Origin: Mycobacterium sp.
Lineage (GTDB): Bacteria > Actinomycetota > Actinomycetes > Mycobacteriales > Mycobacteriaceae
Length of the DNA stretch: 64,000 nucleotides
Direction of reading: 5' to 3'
Assembly (NCBI RefSeq): GCF_025965855.1
Contig: NZ_JAOPWB010000137.1
Span: 1-64,000 of the forward strand
The notes under the pieces were generated by a model. That model was not told the origin of the DNA. It was given only the letters and a program-made list of their open reading frames with translations, and did not search any database. This document shows positions 16,956-26,577 of the stretch, piece after piece. Numbering within the stretch: the stretch's first letter is position 1; each line of letters starts with the position of its first letter. A program made the position numbers and the translations under genes.

Positions 16956-19820
16956 TTAGGTGTGACCGACCGGAACAAGTTGACGCTCCGGCGCTTTCGT
17001 TGGCGCTGCGGCGCGTGGCCGGAGGCCGCGCGGCCAGAAGAACCACCTACCCAGTAGTGCCACGATGGAGGGCACCACGAGTGCCCGCACGACCAGGGTG
17101 TCCACCATCAGCCCGACCGCGATGGTCGTGCCGATCTGGGCGATGCTGAGCACGCTGCTGCCCACCAGCGCGAGCATGGTGAGCCCGAAGACGATGCCGG
17201 CGGTGGTGACCACCCCACCGGTACCCCCGAACGCGCGAATGATGCCCGTTCTGATGCCTGCGGTTGCCTCCTGCTTGATCCGCAGCGCCAGGAGCAGGTT
17301 GTAGTCCGCGCCGACGGCGATCAGCGCGATGAAAGCGATGGGCGCGACGGCCCAGTGCAGGTCGTGATGGAGCAGGCGCTGCCAAATCAGCGCGCTGGTG
17401 CCCAGCGCCGACGCGTAGGAGGCGGCGACGGTGCCGACGACCACCAGTCCGGCCACGGGACTGCGGAGCATCGCCGTGACGATCATGAAGATGAGAACAA
17501 GTGCCGCACCCACGAGCAATGCGCTGTCGCGGGCGACGAACCGCTGCAGGTCGGCGGTCACCGGACCGACACCGGCCAGGTCGACCCCCATCGGGGTCAG
17601 CGTCCCCTCCTTGGTGGCCTCCCTGATCGCGGTGCGCACCTGATCCGCCCGCCCGGCGCCCTCGGCGCCCCATTCGTTGCCGTCGCCGTAGACCAGCAGG
17701 TAGATGGCGCGACCGTCGGCGGAAATCAGTTGGTGCAGCACGTCGACGTAGCGCGGGTCGCTCAGTGCTCGCTGCGGCAGGTAGAAACCGGACGCGGCGC
17801 TGCCCTGAAATTGCGTGGCGATCTCGGTCAGGTAGTCGGTCAACTGGTGCAGCTGCGGCCCAATCGTCTCGCTCAGGCCCAACAAGTCGCGGGTGGCCGA
17901 ACGCGCCTGTCCCAGCGCGTCTTTCATCGACGTCACGGTTTGCGGTAAGCCCGAGATGGCCGTCGCGGCGGCGCTTGACCCCCTGGTCAGCTTCGCCGCG
18001 CCGTCGCCGAGCCGCGTCGAGGTCTGCACAAGGCTGTCGACGGGCTGGACAACACGGTCCACCGTCGAGCAGACGGGGTTGGCGGCGCAGTCCGGAGTCC
18101 GCGAAACGAAATCCCGCAGGGGGTCAAGGTAACCCGATACCGTCGTGACGGAGCGTTGCACGCCGTCCATGCCGCTGCGCATGTCGTCCGCGGCCGCGGA
18201 CATGTCGGCCAGTCCCATACTGCCGCCGCGCAATCCACCGCCGAGCCAGTCCACCGCGGATTGCGCCTGCGCGAGGGCGTTGTCGAGTTCGGATACCCGG
18301 TTCAGCCGGTGGGTCAGTGAGTCGATCGTGTCCCCGAGCTGACGGCCGAGCACGCCGGTCTGATACGTCAACGTCGCCTGGTCGGGCACCCTGCCGTCGG
18401 GGCGGCTCGCGGACTGCACCCTGCGCACGCCCGGTATCGCCATGACCTGGCGTGTGATCCGCTCGACGGCTATCAGACCCCCCGGGTTGCGCAGATCGTG
18501 GTCGGCCTGAATGGTCACGACGTCGGGCAGCAGCGAATTGGACGCGAAGTGCCGGTCGCTGGCCGCGTACCCGCGGCTGGATTCGGCGGCGGACGGAGTG
18601 GCGGCGGGTTCGTTCCAGCCGACCCGCATGCCGGCCAGGGGCAGCGTCACCAGCAGGGTCAACCCGCCCGCGGTGATGAGGATGGGTCCGGGCCAACGCG
18701 CCACCGCGGCTCCCACGTGCCGCCAGCGCCGCGACGTCGTCGAGGGCCGCGGTTCGAGAAACCCGCGGCGCAGCGCCAAGCCCATGAGCGCCGGCGTCAG
18801 CGTCAAGGCCGCGGCCATGGTTACCAGAATCCCGATGGCGCCGGGTATCCCGGCGCTGCGGAACATCCCCACCTTGGCGAAGCCCAGGCATCCCAGCGCC
18901 ACCGACACTGTCAGCGCCGATCCGATCACCACCGGCGCGACGGCACGGTAGGCCTCGATCAGCGCCTGCGTCGGTGCAACGCCGCGACGCCGGCCCTCCT
19001 GGTAGCGGCCGATGAGGAATATGGCGTAGTCGGTGCCGGCACCCAGCGTCATCGCCGCCATGAGTGCCACCGAGAACAGCGACACCTCAACGACATTCGC
19101 CTGGCCAAACGCCGCTGCGACGGCCCGTGCCACGGCCAGCGCGATGCCGACCGACATCAGCGGGATCGCCGCGGCGATCGGCGATCGGTACACCAACAGC
19201 AGCAACAGCAGGATGACACCGACCGTCGCGGCTGTGATCGTGAGCATTTGCCGGTCGATCGCGGCGAATTCGTCGACGATCGTGGCGCCGGGACCCGTGA
19301 CGAGGACTCGCAGGCCCGACGGCGGAGACAGTTTGGCCACGGTGCCACGCACGGAATTCACCGAATCGCGCGCCGCCGACGTGCCGAGCATCCCGGCGAG
19401 CCGCACCATCACGCTGACCGCCCTCCCGTCGGAACTCTGTGCACCGGCGGCCGTGGCGGGCTGTGACCACAAGTCGGTCAGCGCATGCACGTGACCACGA
19501 TCGGAGGAGAGGGACGCGGTCAGCGCGTCATAGAACTGGCGGTCAGGCGGCGAGAGTCGCTGATCCCGTTCCAGCACAACATAAACGAAGTTGTTGCTGG
19601 GTTTTTGAGCGAACAGCTCTGCGGCGCGGGACGCGGCGACGGAACTCGGCGCGTCGGCGGGCATGAACGCGCGGGCGTGGGTGTCCACGACCCGCTCCAG
19701 TCGCGCCACGGCCAAATTGGCGGCGGCCGCCGCCAATGCCCACAGGCCCACGACCAGGATCGCGAATCGGCCTGTGAACAAGCAGGGGCGGCGCAAGAGC
19801 ATTCCGGTTCCGTCATGCAA
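16956..19820 (-). CDS. MmpL-family RND transporter
   Basis: A 954-residue inner-membrane transporter with the MmpL layout: helix 1, a first large periplasmic domain, helices 2-6 carrying GAGTDYAIFLIGRYQEGRRRG, a second periplasmic domain with a long helical segment (DNALAQAQSAVDWLGGG onward), then helices 7-12 with GADYNLLLALRIKQE. The two Asp-Tyr pairs are the proton-relay residues of MmpL proteins. These export lipids or siderophores to the envelope. No MmpS gene is next to it; instead its start overlaps a 125-residue helical protein by 8 bases. Cargo unknown. Probably controlled by the divergent two-component system. Confidence 0.92.
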   Translation of the reverse strand: MHDGTGMLLRRPCLFTGRFAILVVGLWALAAAAANLAVARLERVVDTHARAFMPADAPSSVAASRAAELFAQKPSNNFVYVVLERDQRLSPPDRQFYDALTASLSSDRGHVHALTDLWSQPATAAGAQSSDGRAVSVMVRLAGMLGTSAARDSVNSVRGTVAKLSPPSGLRVLVTGPGATIVDEFAAIDRQMLTITAATVGVILLLLLLVYRSPIAAAIPLMSVGIALAVARAVAAAFGQANVVEVSLFSVALMAAMTLGAGTDYAIFLIGRYQEGRRRGVAPTQALIEAYRAVAPVVIGSALTVSVALGCLGFAKVGMFRSAGIPGAIGILVTMAAALTLTPALMGLALRRGFLEPRPSTTSRRWRHVGAAVARWPGPILITAGGLTLLVTLPLAGMRVGWNEPAATPSAAESSRGYAASDRHFASNSLLPDVVTIQADHDLRNPGGLIAVERITRQVMAIPGVRRVQSASRPDGRVPDQATLTYQTGVLGRQLGDTIDSLTHRLNRVSELDNALAQAQSAVDWLGGGLRGGSMGLADMSAAADDMRSGMDGVQRSVTTVSGYLDPLRDFVSRTPDCAANPVCSTVDRVVQPVDSLVQTSTRLGDGAAKLTRGSSAAATAISGLPQTVTSMKDALGQARSATRDLLGLSETIGPQLHQLTDYLTEIATQFQGSAASGFYLPQRALSDPRYVDVLHQLISADGRAIYLLVYGDGNEWGAEGAGRADQVRTAIREATKEGTLTPMGVDLAGVGPVTADLQRFVARDSALLVGAALVLIFMIVTAMLRSPVAGLVVVGTVAASYASALGTSALIWQRLLHHDLHWAVAPIAFIALIAVGADYNLLLALRIKQEATAGIRTGIIRAFGGTGGVVTTAGIVFGLTMLALVGSSVLSIAQIGTTIAVGLMVDTLVVRALVVPSIVALLGRWFFWPRGLRPRAAAPTKAPERQLVPVGHT

Positions 19821-20190
19821 CGGTCTGCCGATCGCTCGGTCCGCCCAACAACTCCATGACCCGCTGCTCGCCCCCGGACAGGGACCGCACCCGCAGCGAT
19901 CGCCGGGACGCGACCTCCATCAGGGCGTGCAGCCCGGGCTCCGCCGCGGCGAGGCCGGCCCTCACCTGCTCGGCCGCGACGCCGTCGTGCGCCGCCTGAT
20001 CCAGCTTGGCGATCAGCATCGTCATCCAGCGTTGCCGCAGCGAAAGCAGCAGCCCCTCCTCGCCACCGAACAGCCGAGACAACTCGGATGAACCGTCGGC
20101 CAGCGCGAGCGCCGCATCGGGATCGGTCTCGGCGGCTTGTATCACGTCGGCCATGAAAGCCATGCGGTCGTGCAGCAGTGTCCATGTCAT
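19813..20190 (-). CDS. Conserved-looking helical protein of unknown function, translationally coupled to MmpL
   Basis: A 125-residue soluble, mainly helical and acidic protein (DRMAFMADVIQAAETDPDAA, then SLRQRWMTMLIAKLDQAAHDG). No signal peptide or membrane segment, and I do not recognise the family. Its stop lies inside the first codons of the MmpL gene, so the two are co-translated and it probably serves the transporter. The C-terminal LRVRSLSGGEQRVMELL superficially resembles an ABC signature, but there is no P-loop, so it is not an ATPase. Confidence 0.75.
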   Translation of the reverse strand: MTWTLLHDRMAFMADVIQAAETDPDAALALADGSSELSRLFGGEEGLLLSLRQRWMTMLIAKLDQAAHDGVAAEQVRAGLAAAEPGLHALMEVASRRSLRVRSLSGGEQRVMELLGGPSDRQTVA

Positions 20191-20284
20191 GACTCGACGT
20201 TAGGAAAGCAGCCAGCTGTCGCGCGTCGTGCCCAAGTGCAGTCTTTGTCTCCTACCACGGTCGGAGGCCGGTGCCGACCCCGGC

Positions 20285-21532
20285 ATGATGTGGGTAGACG
20301 GCACGCAGTTCTACGATTGTTTGATGTTGCGTGCCGCAGCAGCCGTACTGCGAGAACAGCTACGCCGACGAAGCGACCTGATCCCTGTCGGCATCACCTG
20401 GGCGTCGCTGATCGCCGTCGATGCCACCGTCGTGCTAGGCGGGGTAATCGCGACGCTGCAGCGACCCACCGCCGACCTGCCCGTCGCGTTGATTGCGTTC
20501 GCGGTAGCCCTGTCGCCGGAGCTGACGTTCTTCGTCTTCAACTTGAAGCTCGCCCCAACGCCGTTGTGGCTGACGTGGTCGACGGCCACCGCGCTGATGC
20601 TGTTCGCTACGTCGACGCCCATTCACGCCGATTTCGCCCCGGCATTTTTGGTCTTGATGGTGCTGGCCGTCGCGACATTGGCCTCGATTTCGGGTGGCAT
20701 TTTGGCGGCCGCTTCGGCGGCCGCGCTGCTGGTCGCCGCATCGGCGCTGCACCGCCTCGACGCGGTGGCTCTCTACTTGGGTTTTGTGGCGGCGGGTTGG
20801 CTGCTCGGCTACGTGATGCGGACTCAACGGCTGCTGCTGGCCGAACAGATCGAGGCGCAGAAGATGTTGGCCGAGCACGCCGCGGCCGACGAGCGACGGC
20901 GCATCGCCCGTGAGGTGCACGACGTCATCGCCCACTCGCTCAGCATCACGCTGTTGCATGTGACCGGCGCGCGTAGGGTGCTGCAGCAGGATCGCGACGT
21001 CGACGACGCGCTCGAGGCGCTTGAACAGGCCGAGCGGCTGGGCCGACAGGCGATGGCCGACATCCGCCGGACCGTCGGGCTTCTTGACACTTCGCCGATG
21101 AAAATCACCCCCGAACCCGGCATCGACGACATCGATGCTCTCGTTGCGGATTTTGAGCGGGCCGGCCTGGACGTCACTCTGTGCAGCGACGGATCCGTCA
21201 AACGCGTCTCGGCCGCGGTCGGCCACGCGCTGTACCGCATCACCCAAGAATCGCTGGCCAACATCGCGAAACACGCGCCCGACTCGAAATCCACGGTGGC
21301 GCTGACGGTTTCAGCAGCGTCGGCAAGCCTCATCGTCAATAATCAGCTGCTGGCCGTGGTCCTCGCCGCGCCGTCGGCGGAAGGGCGGGGTGTGAGCGGC
21401 ATGCGCCAGCGCGTCGAGCTGCTCGGCGGGGCCATTGATGTCGGCCCGACCCGCGACGGGTGGTCGGTGCGCGCCGAGATCCCGCTCGGAGAGGGCGACA
21501 CCGGTTGGCGCCCGCCGTGGTGCAAGTTGTGA
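20285..21532 (+). CDS. NarL-type (HisKA_3) sensor histidine kinase
   Basis: N-terminal membrane domain with about five hydrophobic helices, then the HisKA_3 box with the phospho-acceptor His in REVHDVIAHSLSITLLHV, an N-box (HALYRITQESLANIAKHAP) and the C-terminal GRGVSGMRQRVELLGGAI. The D-x-G-x-G box is not recognisable (VNNQLL at that place), as in many actinobacterial kinases of this class. The listed frame starts 19 codons earlier; I prefer the ATG pair before WVDGTQF, and an ATG further in is also possible. Its stop overlaps the response-regulator start (GTGA), giving a coupled two-component pair divergent from the MmpL operon. Confidence 0.85.
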   Translation: MMWVDGTQFYDCLMLRAAAAVLREQLRRRSDLIPVGITWASLIAVDATVVLGGVIATLQRPTADLPVALIAFAVALSPELTFFVFNLKLAPTPLWLTWSTATALMLFATSTPIHADFAPAFLVLMVLAVATLASISGGILAAASAAALLVAASALHRLDAVALYLGFVAAGWLLGYVMRTQRLLLAEQIEAQKMLAEHAAADERRRIAREVHDVIAHSLSITLLHVTGARRVLQQDRDVDDALEALEQAERLGRQAMADIRRTVGLLDTSPMKITPEPGIDDIDALVADFERAGLDVTLCSDGSVKRVSAAVGHALYRITQESLANIAKHAPDSKSTVALTVSAASASLIVNNQLLAVVLAAPSAEGRGVSGMRQRVELLGGAIDVGPTRDGWSVRAEIPLGEGDTGWRPPWCKL

Positions 21533-22203
21533 TCCCCGATATCGCTGAATCACCCGAGATTGCGGTGCTGCTGGTCGACGACCAGGACCTGGTGCGCTCC
21601 GGGTTGCGCCGGATCCTGCGCCGCAAGGACGGTTTCAATGTCATCGCCGAATGCGCGGACGGAGACGAGGTGCCCGCGGCGGTGGCCGAGCATCGACCCG
21701 ATGTCGTCGTGATGGACCTGCGGATGCGACGAGTCGACGGCATCGAGGCGACGCGACGACTGGCCGGGGGCCCGCCGGTGCTCGCATTGACCACATTCAA
21801 CGAGGACGACCTGTTGTCCGGGGCACTACGGGCCGGCGCCGCCGGATTCGTGCTCAAGGACTCGTCGGCCGAGGAGTTGATCCGCGCTGTGCGGACGGTG
21901 GCCAGGGGAGACAGCTACCTGGATCCCGCGGTCACCTCACGCGTGCTCACCACCTACCGCAAGACCGCCAACGGCTCCTGTGAAAGACATGGCAAGGAGA
22001 TCGCCCAGCTCACCACCCGCGAGCTGGACGTTCTGACACTGATCGGAAAGGGTTTGTCCAACAGCGAAATCGCCGACGAACTGTGCATCTCGGGTGTCAC
22101 CGTCAAAAGCCATGTCGGCCGGATCTTCGGGAAACTCGGCCTGCGGGACCGCGCCGCGGCGATCGTCTACGCCTACGACAACGGGATCGTCGCGCCACGC
22201 TGA
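21529..22203 (+). CDS. NarL/FixJ-family response regulator
   Basis: A 224-residue protein with a receiver domain (acidic pair in VLLVDDQDLVRSG, phospho-Asp in DVVVMDLRM, Lys in FVLKDSS) and a C-terminal LuxR-type helix-turn-helix (LTTRELDVLTLIGKGLSNSEIADELCISGVTVKSHVGRIF). It is paired by a 4-base overlap with the upstream kinase. The GTG in that overlap is the start; the longer listed frame lies in the kinase gene. Probable targets are the divergent MmpL operon and its own operon. Confidence 0.92.
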   Translation: MIPDIAESPEIAVLLVDDQDLVRSGLRRILRRKDGFNVIAECADGDEVPAAVAEHRPDVVVMDLRMRRVDGIEATRRLAGGPPVLALTTFNEDDLLSGALRAGAAGFVLKDSSAEELIRAVRTVARGDSYLDPAVTSRVLTTYRKTANGSCERHGKEIAQLTTRELDVLTLIGKGLSNSEIADELCISGVTVKSHVGRIFGKLGLRDRAAAIVYAYDNGIVAPR

Positions 22204-22231
22204 AACGTCGAGCAGGTGCGGCGACCCGAAT

Positions 22232-22612
22232 TCACAACGGGGTGGCCTGCTGGGCCAGGTTCAGCAAGACGTAGGCGACGCACAAAAGGAAGTTGAGTAC
22301 GACCAGGACCAGGCCTATGAACAGCAGTGACCGGGTGGCGCGCCGCTTCAGGCGCTTGACCCTCGCGCCGCGGGCCTCGCGGTTCAGCTGCATCGCTATC
22401 AAAGCGAAGTTGACATCCGTCACTTCGTCGTCCGCGACGGGCGCACCCGCCACTATCTGCCGCAGCCGTTCGGGAGCGGTGTGGACTCCGACGCGCTCAA
22501 AGCGGTGACACAGCCGCCGCGCCCGCCTGCGGCCGAGCGCCTGACATCGCATCTGTACCTGATGCAAGAGTTGCCGCCGTTCGTAGCCCCAGGCATCGGA
22601 CGGACTCGTCAC
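22232..22612 (-). CDS. Small protein with one C-terminal membrane helix
   Basis: 126 residues. The N-terminal 95 are soluble, Arg-rich and helical (ERRQLLHQVQMRCQALGRRRARRL), and the end is one strong hydrophobic helix (SLLFIGLVLVVLNFLLCVAYVLLNLA). Family not recognised. It would be tail-anchored with the N-terminal domain probably cytoplasmic. The listed frame runs back into the end of the Rieske gene; I start at the GTG before TSPSDAWGYERR, which clears that gene. Convergent with the response regulator, 28 bases away. Confidence 0.6.
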   Translation of the reverse strand: MTSPSDAWGYERRQLLHQVQMRCQALGRRRARRLCHRFERVGVHTAPERLRQIVAGAPVADDEVTDVNFALIAMQLNREARGARVKRLKRRATRSLLFIGLVLVVLNFLLCVAYVLLNLAQQATPL

Positions 22613-22677
22613 AAGCCGGGAGTCTAATGCGCTTATACCCGGTTTCGGGAGGTCTAAGCCAATTACGTCGGCACCTT

Positions 22678-24003
22678 TTAACTGCCGGTCATCCGCTCGG
22701 ATTCGGGCAGGTCGAGGTAGCGCTCGAGGTTGCGATGCATGTTGATCACGCGCCGTTCTTCGCTGGAGAGCGCCAGGTGGGTGAAGCCGGGCTGGTGCAG
22801 GCCGCGCTGTAGGCCCGCGAGCAGCTGGATGTCCTGGGTGAGCACCAGGCCGGGTTCGGCTTCCCCGGCGGTGGTCCGCACGTCCGCCGGCTTGCTGCGG
22901 GGCGCGCCCCTCGACATCCGGGTCATCAGGAAGATGACCATTTCGCCGTGATCGGGATCTGGGCCGGGTCGCGAGCACATGAGCGTCAGGTGATCGGCGT
23001 TGGCCAGAAGCGTCATGTTGGGAAACACGTTGTACTGGTGCAGCCGGGTGATCCGGTCGGTGTCGGCCCAGTCGAGGTCCACCCCGCGGCTGGCCGCAAA
23101 CGCCCGCGTGCGGTCCGCGATCAAGTCCTGGACCGTCTGCCCGGGCCGGCGTTCGTCGGCGGGGAACGGCGTGCCTTCGGCCACACCCATCAGCGCGCCC
23201 TGCGTGTAGACGTAGGCGTCCCAGACCTCTTCGTCGCTCAGCGCGCCCTCAAAGCGTGGGCTCGGCACGCCATACGGCTGGTCGGACTTGCCGGTGTGAC
23301 CCCAGATCTGTTGTGGCGCATGGATGTCATCGACGCAGTGCAGCAACTCGGGGTGCAACGTCTGGATGTGGTAGGTCTCGCTGTAGCCATCGGCGATCGT
23401 CTTCCAGTTGGCGTCGACGTCGACGGTGAGCGTCGCGCAGCAACGGAAGTCGCCCAGCTGGCACCACGCGATGTCGTCGGGCACCGCTTCCAGGTAGTCG
23501 AGCAACGGCATCGCGTCGACGTCGAGATTGACGAAGACCTGCCCCTCCCAGGCGTCGACCCGGGCCGGTTTCAGCGGGAAGTCGGACATCCGCAGGGCGC
23601 CGAAGCCCTTGCGGTCGGGCACACGCTTGAGCGCGCCGGCCAGGTCCCAGGTCCAGCCGTGATAGCCGCACTTGAGCTCGCGCAGCCCCGAACCCGAGCC
23701 CACGCAGAGCGAGTTGCCACGATGACGGCAGGCGTTCTGAAATGCGCGCAACACGCCGTCGTCACCGCGGACGATCAGCACCCCGTACGGGCCGCAGCGG
23801 TACTCGAAGTAGTCGCCCGGCTCGGCGACGTGGTCGACCATGCAGGCGAGCTGCCACACCTTCGGCCACATCCGTTCGACCTCGAGTTGGGCGAACGGCC
23901 GGGAGTAATAGCGCTCGGCCGGCACCAGGGTCGGGCAGGCGGGCGGGGTGCCGATCGCGTCCTCGTCGCGGGTGCGAGTTGGGTTGCCGGCGGGCGCGTT
24001 CAT
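22678..24003 (-). CDS. Rieske non-haem iron oxygenase, alpha subunit
   Basis: A 441-residue ring-hydroxylating-oxygenase-type protein. The Rieske 2Fe-2S ligands are in CRHRG and CGYHGWTWD (C-x-H, 17-18 residues, C-x2-H). The mononuclear iron site is in the C-terminal domain at DGYSETYHIQTLHPE, with the bridging Asp and the two His ligands. The first ATG of the frame overlaps the preceding gene by 50 bases, and the ATG before NAPAGNPT, 10 bases after the deacylase stop, fits better. Co-directional with the deacylase gene. No ferredoxin or reductase gene is nearby, so electrons must come from elsewhere. Confidence 0.9.
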   Translation of the reverse strand: MNAPAGNPTRTRDEDAIGTPPACPTLVPAERYYSRPFAQLEVERMWPKVWQLACMVDHVAEPGDYFEYRCGPYGVLIVRGDDGVLRAFQNACRHRGNSLCVGSGSGLRELKCGYHGWTWDLAGALKRVPDRKGFGALRMSDFPLKPARVDAWEGQVFVNLDVDAMPLLDYLEAVPDDIAWCQLGDFRCCATLTVDVDANWKTIADGYSETYHIQTLHPELLHCVDDIHAPQQIWGHTGKSDQPYGVPSPRFEGALSDEEVWDAYVYTQGALMGVAEGTPFPADERRPGQTVQDLIADRTRAFAASRGVDLDWADTDRITRLHQYNVFPNMTLLANADHLTLMCSRPGPDPDHGEMVIFLMTRMSRGAPRSKPADVRTTAGEAEPGLVLTQDIQLLAGLQRGLHQPGFTHLALSSEERRVINMHRNLERYLDLPESERMTGS

Positions 24004-24013
24004 GCCCGGGGCC

Positions 24014-25786
24014 TCAGCGCGCTCCGCGCACCAGGCGGCCGGGGCGGGCCCCGGTGTCGACATCGTTACGGCGGGTCACCGTCCCGCTGACGATCGTCGC
24101 GGCGTAGCCGCTCGCGCCCTGCAGGATCCGGTGGCCGCCGGCGGGCAGGTCGAAGGCCATCGCCGCGGGGTGCAGTCGCAGGGCGTCCATGTCGACCACG
24201 TTGATGTCGGCCTTCTTACCGGCTTTGATGGTGCCGCGGTCGGTGAGGCCGAACAGATGCGCGGTGTCGCGGGACTGCTTGCGGATCACGTATTCCAGCG
24301 GCAACTTCTCGCCCCGGTGACGGTCCCGCGCCCAGTGCGTCAGCAGGAAGGTGGGATAGGAAGCGTCACAGATCATTCCGCAGTGGGCGCCGCCGTCGGA
24401 GAGCCCCAATACGCCCGCGGGGTGCATCATCATTTCCCGGATCGCGTCGCAGTTGCCGTCGGCGTAGTTGAAGAGCGGCAGCATCAGCATGTTGCGCGCG
24501 TTCGACTCAAGCATGAGGTCGTAGAGGGTAGCCAGCGGGTCCTCGCCGCGCTCCTCGGCGATCGCCGCGACGGTGCGGTCGTGCGCGGGCTCGTAGTCGG
24601 GGGGATCGCCGAGCGCGTAGAGACGGTGCAGTGAGTGCTGCACCAGGGCGAACATCCCGTCGAACAACATTGCCGGGTCGACGGGCAGATCGTCCTCGGA
24701 AAGGATCGCCGCCTTCACCGCGGGATCGGCGAGGCGCTGCGCGAGCTCCTCGCGGCTGCATTCGGCATCGAGCCTGCGGTACGTCGGCCGGTGACTGAAG
24801 CCGTGATGCCCCTGGAAACCGATCATCATGCCGAACGGACGCGCCGCGATCTGCGGGTGCAACCGGCTGCCGGCCTCATGCGCGGCCGCGGACAGGTCCA
24901 ACTGCTCGCGCCAGAGTTTCGGGTCGGCGTCCACCTGGATGAGGGCGAACGACACCGGCCGGTCGATTTCGGCGCCCAGCCGCCGCATCCACTCCAGTTC
25001 CTTCTTGGGTGCGACGATGTCCTCGCCCGCGGCCCCCTGCGGGGCCAGCTCGAACACGGCCTGACCGCCGGCCGCCATCGCGCGCCCGAGACCGAACAGT
25101 TCTTCCTCGGCGGCAAAGGTGCCGGGTACGGGCTCGCCGTCCATCGCGCGGTGGCCCAGCGTGCGGGAGGTCGAAAACCCGAGCGCGCCGGCCTCGATCG
25201 CTTCGGTGACCAGCCGCGCCATGGCCGCGATGTCGTCGGGCGTGGCCGGCTCGTTACGGGCACCCCGCTCGCCCATCGCGTAGGCGCGGATGGCGCCGTG
25301 GGCGACCTGGCTGCCCACGTCGATCGCGAAGTTCTGCTTGCCGATGGCGTCGAGGTACTCGGGGTAGCTCTCCCAGCCCCAGGTGATGCCCTCGGTCAGG
25401 GCGGTGCCGGGGATGTCCTCGACACCCTCCATCAATGCGATCAGCCAGTCTTCGGCGCCCGGCCGCACCGGTGCAAATCCGACACCGCAGTTGCCGGTGA
25501 CCACGGTGGTGACTCCGTGACCGCTGGACGGCTCGAGCAGGCTGTCCCAGCTCACCTGGCCGTCGTAGTGGGTATGGATGTCGACGAACCCGGGGGCCAC
25601 CAGATGCCCTGTCGCATCGATGGTTTCGGCAGCATCGGCCATCTCCAAGCCGGCCATCTCGGGGCCGTCGGCGCCGCGCCGCACGACGTCGACGATCACG
25701 CCGTCCTTGATGCCGATGTCAGCCCGATAGCGCTCCCCGCCCGTGCCGTCAACGACAGTGCCACCGGTGATCTTCAGGTCGAACAT
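24014..25786 (-). CDS. N-acyl-D-amino-acid deacylase family amidohydrolase
   Basis: A 590-residue zinc hydrolase of the D-aminoacylase branch. Opening [22 protein letters not shown], metal ligands in [11 protein letters not shown], the nucleophile region [12 protein letters not shown], a His in the SRLHPQIA region, and the catalytic Asp in [11 protein letters not shown]. The C-terminus has [17 protein letters not shown]. It removes an acyl group from an N-acyl amide; in mycobacteria many such proteins have unknown substrates. The first ATG of the frame is 14 codons upstream, but the one used has GAGGAGAGG just before it. Likely first gene of an operon with the Rieske oxygenase, controlled through the upstream palindrome. 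Confidence 0.9.
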   Translation of the reverse strand: MFDLKITGGTVVDGTGGERYRADIGIKDGVIVDVVRRGADGPEMAGLEMADAAETIDATGHLVAPGFVDIHTHYDGQVSWDSLLEPSSGHGVTTVVTGNCGVGFAPVRPGAEDWLIALMEGVEDIPGTALTEGITWGWESYPEYLDAIGKQNFAIDVGSQVAHGAIRAYAMGERGARNEPATPDDIAAMARLVTEAIEAGALGFSTSRTLGHRAMDGEPVPGTFAAEEELFGLGRAMAAGGQAVFELAPQGAAGEDIVAPKKELEWMRRLGAEIDRPVSFALIQVDADPKLWREQLDLSAAAHEAGSRLHPQIAARPFGMMIGFQGHHGFSHRPTYRRLDAECSREELAQRLADPAVKAAILSEDDLPVDPAMLFDGMFALVQHSLHRLYALGDPPDYEPAHDRTVAAIAEERGEDPLATLYDLMLESNARNMLMLPLFNYADGNCDAIREMMMHPAGVLGLSDGGAHCGMICDASYPTFLLTHWARDRHRGEKLPLEYVIRKQSRDTAHLFGLTDRGTIKAGKKADINVVDMDALRLHPAAMAFDLPAGGHRILQGASGYAATIVSGTVTRRNDVDTGARPGRLVRGAR

Positions 25787-25834
25787 GAGGGCCTCTCCTC
25801 GTCGCCATGCACTGTCGCCGTCAGACACACGGCA

Positions 25835-25857
25835 TTACGCTACGCTACGTAGCGTAA
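25835..25857. promoter_or_regulatory. Strong TetR-type operator before the deacylase-Rieske operon
   Basis: Perfect arms TTACGCTACG and CGTAGCGTAA separated by 3 bases. It also contains the 16-base palindrome TACGCTACGTAGCGTA in a shifted register. It lies 49 bases before the deacylase start. No TetR gene is adjacent on either side. Confidence 0.7.
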
Positions 25858-26048
25858 GTAGTGACGATATTCCTCCCGCCACGTCCAGTCAATGAATCTT
25901 GCGAACTTCGCGGCCGAACGCGATTGAGCATGTGACGCGCCGGCGCTACAAACAACTCTTTAGTGCCGCAATGGTTTCCAAGTCGTGTCGGGTCCTGCCG
26001 CGCGACGAACGCATCCAGCGGGTGCTGGCGCACGCCAGGTAGCGTGCG

Positions 26049-26546
26049 TCAGGCGTGAGCCCCTGCGTCAGGTCGGTTCAGCGTCAGGTCGGTCCAGACC
26101 AACGTGACGTGTGTCCCCTGCGGGGTGCGGTCGATGGTCACCTCGTCGGCGAGCGCCCGCATCAGCGGGATGCCACGGCCCCGAAGCTGCGGCCGCCGCC
26201 CCACGGTGGCCGGTTCCGGAACCTTCTGACGCCAGCGGCCGCGATCGTAGATGGTGACGGCAAGGGTGTGGGAATCGTCGTCGTAGGCTGCGCTGACGTC
26301 GACGGTTCCGCGCTGCGACACGTCGACGTAGGCGAATTCCGCGGCGTTGGCGAGCGCTTCGTTCACCGCGAGAACCAAGTCGCTGAGGCGTTGGGGGCCC
26401 AGCGTGAAATGCCTTTCGAGCCAACTCCCGAACTCGGCTCGGGTCCGAGCCGCGCTCCGTCCATCGGCGGTGACTCGGGTTCGCACGAAGCGGGATCGGT
26501 CATCGACGTCGGAAACTCCATCCGGCCCACGTGTAGCGCGTCCCAT
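26049..26546 (-). CDS. RsbW-type anti-sigma factor / serine kinase-like ATPase
   Basis: A 165-residue GHKL (HATPase_c_2) domain protein. It has the N-box NEALANAAEFAY and the G2-like LRGRGIPLMRALADEV; the D-box is replaced by IYDRGRWRQK. Such proteins bind a sigma factor and phosphorylate a STAS partner. The STAS gene is immediately upstream, 31 bases away, so this is a partner-switching pair, but no sigma-factor gene is adjacent. The start is uncertain because no good ribosome-binding site precedes the ATG. Confidence 0.82.
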   Translation of the reverse strand: MGRATRGPDGVSDVDDRSRFVRTRVTADGRSAARTRAEFGSWLERHFTLGPQRLSDLVLAVNEALANAAEFAYVDVSQRGTVDVSAAYDDDSHTLAVTIYDRGRWRQKVPEPATVGRRPQLRGRGIPLMRALADEVTIDRTPQGTHVTLVWTDLTLNRPDAGAHA

Positions 26547-26577
26547 CGGCCCAGCTGCATCCTCACTCTCTCAAGGC

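Noticed and set aside
19813-19900. ABC-signature-like SLSGGEQRV in the 125-residue protein before MmpL
   Set aside because: There is no P-loop or Walker B in this small protein; the match is chance.
20285-21532. NarL-type kinase as a degenerate, inactive kinase because the DxGxG box is missing
   Set aside because: Many actinobacterial HisKA_3 kinases show this variant; the phospho-His, N-box and final G-box are intact.
22613-22978. Upstream extension of the small membrane protein frame
   Set aside because: It runs into the coding end of the Rieske gene and is low-complexity Arg/Pro sequence.
25845-26033. 62-codon minus-strand frame and a short plus-strand fragment ending near the anti-sigma gene
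   Set aside because: Both are short, unsupported by a start signal, and one overlaps the operator; I could not link them to a family.
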